Part shown: in pieces, positions 7,146 to 11,087 of the stretch
Numbering within the stretch: position 1 is the stretch's first letter
Layout of the letters: every line of letters starts with the position of its first letter
Origin: CAYRCU01 sp964422865
GTDB taxonomy: Bacteria > Patescibacteriota > Microgenomatia > UBA8517
Assembly (NCBI GenBank): GCA_964422865.1
Contig: CAYRCU010000019.1
Coordinates: 1 to 11,087, forward strand
Length of the DNA stretch: 11,087 nt
Direction: 5' to 3'
The notes under the pieces: model-generated
Told to the model about the DNA's origin: nothing
Databases searched by the model: none
The model's input: only the letters and a program-made list of their open reading frames with translations
Made by a program: the position numbers and the translations under genes

Positions 7146-7161
7146 GATAGGTTGCCCCTAT
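7119..7161 (-). promoter_or_regulatory. Leader RNA element: tandem hairpins with identical loops
   Basis: Read on the minus strand, hairpin 1 has arms ATAGG and CCTAT (7157-7161 and 7147-7151) around the loop GGCAA. After one unpaired base comes hairpin 2, the terminator, whose loop is also GGCAA. A small TGGC-GAAA-GCCA hairpin follows between 7117 and 7106. Only 42 bp separate the terminator from the start codon, and that stretch is filled by this hairpin and the ribosome site, leaving no room for another promoter. Paired hairpins with matching loops at a terminator recall leaders controlled by RNA-binding antiterminators, but the loops do not match the known ANTAR pattern. Confidence 0.6.
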
Positions 7162-7201
7162 TTAGTAAACAATTCACAGGGGTCAAGTTTTGCATAGTGC
7201 C

Positions 7202-7231
7202 AATATATACACGCCCCTATAAGGTTGTCAA
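7202..7231 (-). promoter_or_regulatory. Sigma70-type promoter for the surface operon
   Basis: On the minus strand a perfect -35 TTGACA (7231-7226) is followed after 18 bp by TATATT (7207-7202). The predicted transcript starts near 7195 and has a leader of about 120 nt. A weaker second candidate, TTGACC (7186-7181) with TAAATA (7164-7159), lies downstream but still before the terminator. GCCCCT at 7213-7218 and AGGGGC at 7233-7238 flank the -35 as an inverted repeat. Confidence 0.7.
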
Positions 7232-7274
7232 GAGGGGCTTAAATTGGTGTGTGAGAATATCCTATTTTTTTGTG

Positions 7275-7580
7275 CTATTCGTAAATTGGCTCCACTGGCC
7301 CTTGTGTATTTATGTCCTTTTTGTTGACAGGAATTCCTAGTGCAAAACCCATAGCATTTGCTACAGACAGCCCTACTCTTAAACCTGTAAAAGAACCCGG
7401 ACCCGTGTTTACTTCTATCTCTGTTATATCTTTTACTTTTAAATTATTTTTCTTGAGGGTATCAACTATAAACGGGAGCAGTTTTTGGGATTTTTCTTTT
7501 CTTGCTTTTGTTTCAAAGCGTTTCCCATCTATGCCTATTACAATTTTTTCGGCATTTGAGGTGTCTATATATAGTATCAT
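7275..7580 (-). CDS. tsaB: TsaB-like t6A complex subunit, short form
   Basis: A 101-residue protein matching the N-terminal part of TsaB (YeaZ), the dimerisation partner of TsaD in the complex that makes N6-threonylcarbamoyl-adenosine at position 37 of ANN-decoding tRNAs in the cytoplasm. The first beta strands (ILYIDTSNAEKIVIGI), SQKLLPFIVDTL (31-42) and the hallmark NTGPGSFTGLRVGLSVANAMG (58-78) are present, then LGIPV. Full-length TsaB is about 220-240 residues, so the C-terminal half is missing. The sequence after the stop at 7275 is promoter and leader DNA with no trace of the missing half in another frame, so this is not a recent frameshift. The start overlaps the tsaE stop as ATGA, a translational-coupling signature. 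Whether the short form still binds TsaD, or also serves with another partner, cannot be told from here. Confidence 0.85.
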   Translation of the reverse strand: MILYIDTSNAEKIVIGIDGKRFETKARKEKSQKLLPFIVDTLKKNNLKVKDITEIEVNTGPGSFTGLRVGLSVANAMGFALGIPVNKKDINTQGPVEPIYE

Positions 7581-7987
7581 TTTTTTATTCTTATTTTTCT
7601 TGTGGTTTCATCTATATTTTCAAATTTAATCCGGATTGCTTTTTTTGGAAGTAATTCACTGATTTTTTCTGCCCACTCAATGGCAAATATGTTTTTTTCT
7701 TTTCCCCAGAGATCTGTTATGCCGAGATTATTTAGTTCTCCCTTTAGGTTGCCCTCCAGTCTGTACAAATCAACATGATGAAAGTTGTTGTATGTTCTCA
7801 TGATAATAAATGTTGGAGAGATAATTCTTTGTGTGATACCCAGTCCCTTTGCAAGGCCTTGGATAAAGGTGGTTTTGCCGCTTCCCAAGTCTCCGATGAG
7901 GGCTAGGACTTCTCCACCCTTAAGGGAAGATCCAAGACGCTGGCCAAGTTTCTTAGTTTCTGCGGCGCTTTTGGTAATAACTTCCAT
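7577..7987 (-). CDS. tsaE: TsaE, ATPase of tRNA t6A modification
   Basis: A 136-residue protein of normal family length. TsaE (YjeE) is a P-loop ATPase that binds the TsaB-TsaD complex and is needed for turnover in t6A37 synthesis. Visible motifs are the Walker A GDLGSGKTT (32-40), the SPTF segment (58-61), HVDLYRL (71-77) and FAIEWAEK (101-108). The N-terminus ITKSAAETKKLGQRLGSSLKGGEVLAL aligns with the usual start of the family, supporting the ATG at 7987 despite the long overlap with the upstream gene. It ends in TGA within ATGA shared with tsaB, direct evidence that TGA is a stop in this organism. In most bacteria the three tsa genes are scattered or partly linked; tsaD is not in this window. 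Confidence 0.95.
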   Translation of the reverse strand: MEVITKSAAETKKLGQRLGSSLKGGEVLALIGDLGSGKTTFIQGLAKGLGITQRIISPTFIIMRTYNNFHHVDLYRLEGNLKGELNNLGITDLWGKEKNIFAIEWAEKISELLPKKAIRIKFENIDETTRKIRIKK

Positions 7988-8355
7988 ATTATAAATATCC
8001 CCAACACCGCCCCTATTGTATCAAACCCAACATCATAAAATCTGGGCATGCGTCCGGGTGTGAATGATTGATGCAGTTCGTCTGAAACACCATAAAGGGC
8101 TGCCGTGATAATTGAGATGAGAGCTGAAGGATATGGAGGTTTGGGGAGGTTTGTTACTGCTCTATAAATAAGAATTGTAAGAATTGCATATTCAGTAATG
8201 TGCGCTGTTTTTTTGATTATAAAGTCTGTCCAGTCAATTTTTGCGGCAGTGCCTGTGGGATAGGAAGAAAAGATAAAAATTACGGCTGCCCACAAGCCTA
8301 CAGGAAGCCAATATTTAATAATGTTTTTTTTAGATTTAGAAGTTATGTTTGTCAT
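7903..8355 (-). CDS. VanZ-like family membrane protein
   Basis: A 150-residue integral membrane protein. Helices lie near residues 15-30, 52-66, 76-90 and 108-126. Family signatures are KKTAHITEYAILTILIYRA (48-66) and SDELHQSFTPGRMPRFYDVGFD (91-112) followed by TIGAVLG, the standard VanZ layout with conserved His, Glu, Asp and Arg. VanZ-like proteins are named after a teicoplanin-resistance accessory protein, but most have no known role and they are common in CPR genomes; resistance should not be inferred. The C-terminal tail after the last helix (about 28 residues) overlaps tsaE by 85 bp in a different frame. The upstream sequence has a perfect -10, TATAAT, 18 bp before the ATG and no clear Shine-Dalgarno, so translation may start on a very short leader. 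Confidence 0.9.
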   Translation of the reverse strand: MTNITSKSKKNIIKYWLPVGLWAAVIFIFSSYPTGTAAKIDWTDFIIKKTAHITEYAILTILIYRAVTNLPKPPYPSALISIITAALYGVSDELHQSFTPGRMPRFYDVGFDTIGAVLGIFIIWKLLPKAPQKLRNLASVLDLPLRVEKS

Positions 8356-8373
8356 TTTCTAAAGACAGATCTC

Positions 8374-8402
8374 ATTATACTTCAATTTTGCAAATCTCTT
8401 GA
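8374..8402 (-). promoter_or_regulatory. Promoter of the vanZ-tsaE-tsaB operon
   Basis: A perfect -10 TATAAT is read on the minus strand (8379-8374), giving a start near 8367 and a leader of roughly 12 nt before the VanZ-like ATG. The -35 at 17-bp spacing is TCAAGA, a poor match, so the promoter is judged mainly on its -10. Confidence 0.5.
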
Positions 8403-8410
8403 CACTTTAA

Positions 8411-8431
8411 CCTACTCTAGGATAGAGTGGG
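8411..8431. promoter_or_regulatory. Dyad in the divergent promoter spacer, operator candidate
   Basis: CCTACTCTA (8411-8419) and TAGAGTGGG (8423-8431) form a 9-bp inverted repeat with one T-G mismatch and a 3-bp centre, GGA. It sits between the promoters of the two divergent transcription units, just downstream of a plus-strand TTGACA at 8399-8404. The short centre suits a protein-binding dyad better than an RNA hairpin, though T-rich DNA follows on the plus strand. Confidence 0.45.
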
Positions 8432-8446
8432 GGTGAGGTTTTTGTT

Positions 8447-8474
8447 TTGACATTTGGTAAATATTTGATATTAT
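8447..8474 (+). promoter_or_regulatory. Promoter of the 534-residue secreted protein gene
   Basis: TTGACA (8447-8452) and TATTAT (8469-8474) are separated by 16 bp. The start would be near 8481, only about 7 nt before the ATG at 8488, so a transcript from here would be nearly leaderless. The possible ribosome site AGGA (8475-8478) would then not be transcribed; it would be used only by a transcript from further upstream. Confidence 0.55.
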
Positions 8475-8487
8475 AGGACTTAAGAAT

Positions 8488-10092
8488 ATGCCTCGCGAAA
8501 CTCTCGAAAAAGGGGTGGGATTGGCTGTAATAGCAGGAATGACATTTGGCTTTGTGCAGGATGCCAAGGCTTCTTCATCCCAGAAAATAGATGAGGCTGC
8601 AAGGGATGCCATGGATCCCAATACTTCTTCTCATGTTTTGACTTCCGAGGAACTTGGTATTTCGTCTGATTGGGAGGGTATGGTGGTAAAGGATGGTTTG
8701 CCTAAAGAAAAAAGGCAGGAAGAAAGAGAGTTTTTCCCTGTAAGAGAGGTACGGACAGATCCCCAGATATCAGAAAAGTTGAGTGACCCTAATTTGTCTG
8801 AAGAAGAAAAGGACGAGGTGTTGGGTGACCTTCTTTCCCAAACCCAGGAGCTTGCACTACTAAACCTTTGGGAAGTAAGGGAACAAATACAAAGAGAGGG
8901 TTTTACATCAGTTGAGGATGTTTTGGATTTTGTTGACAATGCTTACCTGGTCTACCAAATTGTGGATGGTAATAGAATGTCTGCTTTTGTGGTAATGAAA
9001 GACTATCTTCTTGTCCCGGGCCTTCCTGGTGAAAGAGGGATTGCAATACCCAGAGATGAGGTTCCCGAGATTGGTATTGCACTTTTGCAACAGGAAGGAG
9101 AAATATCAAGATTGGTTGCAGCCTTCAGAGATGAAAACGGCAGAACATTTGTCCTGGGAGAATCAGGGGAGTGGATAGAAGTCACAGACCAGGAAGAAAT
9201 CAATGTAACATTTGCAGGAGTTGGAGCTGCCTACCTCCTGCAGGTTTCAGTTGACCAGACAGATGAAAAACAAGTAGTCATATCCGCCGGAGGACAGAGT
9301 GAGTCAACAGTTAAGATGGCTTCTTTCAGACCGGAGGGGGCGGGAGAGGTGGAAGCCTTGCCTGTAGGTGCGATGAGCAACTACCCCGAGCAAATATTAA
9401 ACTTGATTGACTTGGGAATATTAACCTGGGACAATTCTCGGGATGGTTTTGTTTATCGGGATGAAAATGGTGTAATTTGGGTCTGGAGACAAGGAAATAC
9501 ACAGCCAAGCTTAACCGATGAACAGGTGAACAGATATTGGATGATAGAAACGGATGCCATGGAGATTGCGGGAAAAAGAATTTCAATTGAGATGAATCCA
9601 AATGTAATGAACGCCAGGCGCTCCGTGCCGGGTGCACTTCAATTTTCGGAAGCCACTTTTGATATGACACCTAAACAGAGGCAGGCCTTGGAAGAGTTTA
9701 TTATTGAACATTCGGAAGAACTGCCGCAAAATATAAGATTTATATTGGTGGATCATTACGGCGACAAAAATGAAACAGGCCGTGAAAGAGCTGTTCGTTA
9801 TTTGGGATATAAAGGTGCTCATCCTTTAGACGGGTTGGCACTGGGTACAAGGCAAATTGGAAATAGTTTGGAGATGTATACATATGCTTCGACAAGCAAC
9901 GGTGATGTAGATCAAAGTGAAAAAACATGGAGTGCTGTGTTTTTGATGGGTCTATTTTACTATACTTCTGATACTACCCTGGGAATTGCTCGCTTTTATG
10001 CATCGACGTATTATGAACAATTTAAGTCAGAAATATTATTCCCTGTTATCAAGGCTGAGAGTGAGTCAAAAGGTATAATAAAATTCCAATAA
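8488..10092 (+). CDS. Secreted protein of unknown function, 534 residues
   Basis: I do not recognise a family. The N-terminus looks like a signal peptide: Arg3 and Lys8, a modest hydrophobic stretch GVGLAVIAGMTFGFV (9-23) and AKA (26-28) as the cleavage site. Residues 29-130 are acidic, charged and helix-prone (KEKRQEERE, SEEEKDEVLGDLLSQTQELALLNLW). Residues about 130-370 look mixed alpha/beta with repeated edges such as AFRDENGRTFVLGESGEWIEV and DGFVYRDENGVIWVW. Residues about 390-520 form a more compact, aromatic-rich part (MTPKQRQALEEFI, FILVDHYGDKNETGRERAVRYLGYKG, MGLFYYTSDTTLGIARFYASTYYEQF). There is no HExxH, lipobox, LPxTG or C-terminal helix and no Cys at all, in sharp contrast to the Cys-rich protein downstream. 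Two further exported-protein genes follow on the same strand. The start is set by the signal peptide and nearby promoter. Confidence 0.85.
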   Translation: MPRETLEKGVGLAVIAGMTFGFVQDAKASSSQKIDEAARDAMDPNTSSHVLTSEELGISSDWEGMVVKDGLPKEKRQEEREFFPVREVRTDPQISEKLSDPNLSEEEKDEVLGDLLSQTQELALLNLWEVREQIQREGFTSVEDVLDFVDNAYLVYQIVDGNRMSAFVVMKDYLLVPGLPGERGIAIPRDEVPEIGIALLQQEGEISRLVAAFRDENGRTFVLGESGEWIEVTDQEEINVTFAGVGAAYLLQVSVDQTDEKQVVISAGGQSESTVKMASFRPEGAGEVEALPVGAMSNYPEQILNLIDLGILTWDNSRDGFVYRDENGVIWVWRQGNTQPSLTDEQVNRYWMIETDAMEIAGKRISIEMNPNVMNARRSVPGALQFSEATFDMTPKQRQALEEFIIEHSEELPQNIRFILVDHYGDKNETGRERAVRYLGYKGAHPLDGLALGTRQIGNSLEMYTYASTSNGDVDQSEKTWSAVFLMGLFYYTSDTTLGIARFYASTYYEQFKSEILFPVIKAESESKGIIKFQ

Positions 10093-10106
10093 TTGGCAAA
10101 GTTTTG

Positions 10107-10136
10107 TTGACTTCTGCTTGCTTGCTGGGATAGCAT
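10107..10136 (+). promoter_or_regulatory. Weak promoter candidate before the small membrane-anchored protein
   Basis: TTGACT (10107-10112) and TAGCAT (10131-10136) are spaced by 18 bp within the 65-bp gap after the 534-residue gene. Both hexamers are imperfect, and read-through from upstream is an equally good explanation for expression. Confidence 0.3.
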
Positions 10137-10157
10137 GAGGTGATGGTTTCTGCATCA

Positions 10158-10724
10158 ATGAAGAAGGGTTTGCTTCTTCTTGCACTGTTAATTGCAGCTA
10201 TCACAGCGGTTGTGGGTTATTCTGCTCTGACTAGGTCCAAAGGTAAAGATTATCAGGGCACACTAATAAAAACAACTTCTCAAAATAGTGAATTTAAGCT
10301 TCAGATCGTAAATAACAAAACGATTGAGCGGATTGTTGCGGATCCGGATTTTGGTGAAATTTCCAAAATTACGATCAACCTTACGCCTGAGGAGCAAAAG
10401 TGGTACAAGTACAGATCGGGTGGCGGTGATCAAGAAACGACTTATTCAAGCTATGGCTTTGCGACCGAGGGGTCCACACTTGTGATAAGTATACATTTTG
10501 ATCCTGAATATTTGGATAGAGCCAGTTCTTCTTTTGAAAAATCAAGAACAAAAACTTTGGGAGACTGGAGAGAGCCAAGTTTTTACTTTCTGGCTGCTGT
10601 TGGGCATTTTAAACTTATTAATTCCCAATCTCCGGGTGATCAAAGTTATAAAGAAGTAATACAAACGGCCAGAGAGTCGGCTTATAATTTATATAAGCCC
10701 GTGATTTCATTGTCGAAAAAATAA
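10158..10724 (+). CDS. Small exported or membrane-anchored protein of unknown function
   Basis: No family is recognised. From the ATG at 10158 the product has 188 residues: MKKG, a hydrophobic helix (about 5-24, LLLLALLIAAITAVVGYSAL) and a basic TRSKGK stop-transfer region, so it is probably anchored with its C-terminal domain outside. That domain is mixed polar (QNSEFKLQIVNNKTIERIVADPDFGEI, INLTPEEQKWYKYRSGGG, STLVISIHFDPEYLDRASSSF, YFLAAVGHFKLI) and has no Cys. The frame is open further upstream, to ATG 10143 and GTG 10140. A strong ribosome-site match, GAGGTGAT (10137-10144), sits 13 nt before 10158 but touches the two earlier starts, so 10158 is preferred because it gives a normal signal-anchor N-terminus. 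The next gene begins 1 bp after the stop, so the two are likely co-translated. Confidence 0.78.
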   Translation: MKKGLLLLALLIAAITAVVGYSALTRSKGKDYQGTLIKTTSQNSEFKLQIVNNKTIERIVADPDFGEISKITINLTPEEQKWYKYRSGGGDQETTYSSYGFATEGSTLVISIHFDPEYLDRASSSFEKSRTKTLGDWREPSFYFLAAVGHFKLINSQSPGDQSYKEVIQTARESAYNLYKPVISLSKK

Positions 10725-10725
10725 A

Positions 10726-11087
10726 ATGAGAAAAATATTATTTGGTTTTTCTGTTTTTCTGGCATTTGTCGCCCTAGTGTTTATCATTTCTCCCTCTCAG
10801 GTTGAGTCGGCTTGTGTGGGTGATGTAACTTGTGAAAGGTTTATTGAAAGAAGATGCCTCCCTCTAGGGTGTATTGAGGGGGATGATTGTATCTCGTGTG
10901 AAGATATTTATGAGCCTTACTCCAACGGCTGCGGTTCTCCAACGTTTTGTATTGGAAACTCATGTCCCATTGAGGATAATCAGATATCAAATACCTGTCG
11001 TTTCGCGTCCTCTACTCCACCTCCCTCCTCCACTCCCTCTCCCACACCTCCACCAGTTGGATGGGGGGCTTGTGGTTCTTGTTCTAC
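10726..11087 (+). CDS. Cys-rich secreted protein with Pro/Ser/Thr linker, truncated by window end
   Basis: The frame is open from ATG 10726 to the right edge (120 complete codons). A signal peptide (MRKILFGFSVFLAFVALVFI, site ESA before Cys30) is followed by a Cys-dense segment with ten Cys between residues 30 and 91 (30, 36, 44, 49, 55, 58, 69, 75, 80, 91), mostly 3 to 10 residues apart, as in small disulfide-knotted extracellular modules. Then comes a low-complexity linker STPPPSSTPSPTPPP (96-110) and the start of a second Cys segment, GWGACGSCS (112-120). Such Ser/Pro/Thr linkers between modules are frequent in surface proteins of Microgenomates-type bacteria. The start is only 1 bp after the upstream stop (TAA-A-ATG). 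I cannot name the Cys module; the remaining domains lie outside the window. Confidence 0.8.
   Translation, partial: MRKILFGFSVFLAFVALVFIISPSQVESACVGDVTCERFIERRCLPLGCIEGDDCISCEDIYEPYSNGCGSPTFCIGNSCPIEDNQISNTCRFASSTPPPSSTPSPTPPPVGWGACGSCS

Noticed and set aside
7106..7161. Known riboswitch class (for example guanidine-II/mini-ykkC, c-di-GMP) or ANTAR target
   Set aside because: Paired hairpins are present, but GGCAA loops lack the ACGR loops of guanidine-II and the A1/G4 hexaloop of ANTAR sites, and no c-di-GMP core is seen.
7577..7579. TGA recoding as in Gracilibacteria or Absconditabacteria
   Set aside because: TGA ends tsaE at the expected family length and overlaps the tsaB start, so it works as a stop.
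7312..7629. 105-codon plus-strand open frame
   Set aside because: It is antisense to tsaB, and its hydrophobic character comes from the complement of Lys-rich coding sequence.
8412..8621. 69-codon minus-strand open frame across the divergent spacer
   Set aside because: It covers the plus-strand promoter and signal-peptide region and has no family features; a shadow frame.
10111..10127. Short tandem GCTT repeat before the membrane-anchored gene
   Set aside because: Only two to three units of four bases; within chance for this composition.
10801..10820. Lipoprotein signal at VESAC of the Cys-rich protein
   Set aside because: The -3 position is Glu where a lipobox needs Leu or a similar residue, and many other Cys follow, so ordinary signal peptidase cleavage is more likely.
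1..11087. CRISPR arrays, insertion sequences, tRNA or rRNA genes
   Set aside because: No regularly spaced repeats, transposase signatures, terminal inverted repeats or structural RNA signatures were found on either strand.

Overview
The window looks like chromosomal DNA from a Candidate Phyla Radiation (Patescibacteria) bacterium, most likely of the Microgenomates type. This placement is an inference from gene content: SipW-tagged surface proteins, a lamin-tail-domain protein, an LPATG-anchored DUF11 protein, a minimal TsaB, many overlapping genes, and a Ser/Pro/Thr linker in a Cys-rich secreted protein. TGA ends tsaE inside an ATGA overlap, so TGA is a stop here and not recoded as in Gracilibacteria-like lineages. 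No tRNA, rRNA, CRISPR or mobile element is visible, and no stretch above 300 bases lacks a gene.

Left block (7231 down to 1, minus strand): one long surface-assembly operon. A promoter (7202-7231) leads into a ~120-nt leader holding two adjacent hairpins with the same GGCAA loop; the second is an intrinsic terminator lying before the first gene. The genes in order are a TasA/camelysin-like SipW-tag protein (7076-6249), a SipW/ER-type signal peptidase starting with TTG (6131-5574), a large SipW-tag protein with a lamin-tail domain and acidic tail (5587-3857), an LPATG protein with a DUF11 domain (3870-2761), a membrane-anchored Ig/FN3-like protein (2758-1802), a sortase (1812-1195) and a DUF2207 membrane protein running off the left edge (1169-1). 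Spacing from the peptidase to the sortase is +2 bp or an overlap of 11-14 bp, which suggests translational coupling. The likely logic is that SipW processes the two tagged proteins, which may form or decorate a fibre, and the sortase attaches the LPATG protein covalently to the envelope.

Middle block (8355-7275, minus strand): a compact vanZ-like, tsaE, tsaB operon. TsaE and TsaB belong to the tRNA t6A modification pathway. VanZ-like overlaps tsaE by 85 bp, and TsaB is reduced to about the N-terminal half of the family length. The terminator in the leader of the surface operon also lies where it could end this transcript.

Right block (8488-11087, plus strand): a divergent set of three exported proteins that I do not recognise: a 534-residue secreted protein, a small membrane-anchored protein and a Cys-rich protein cut by the window edge. 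The 132-bp divergent spacer holds promoters for both directions and a dyad that could be an operator.
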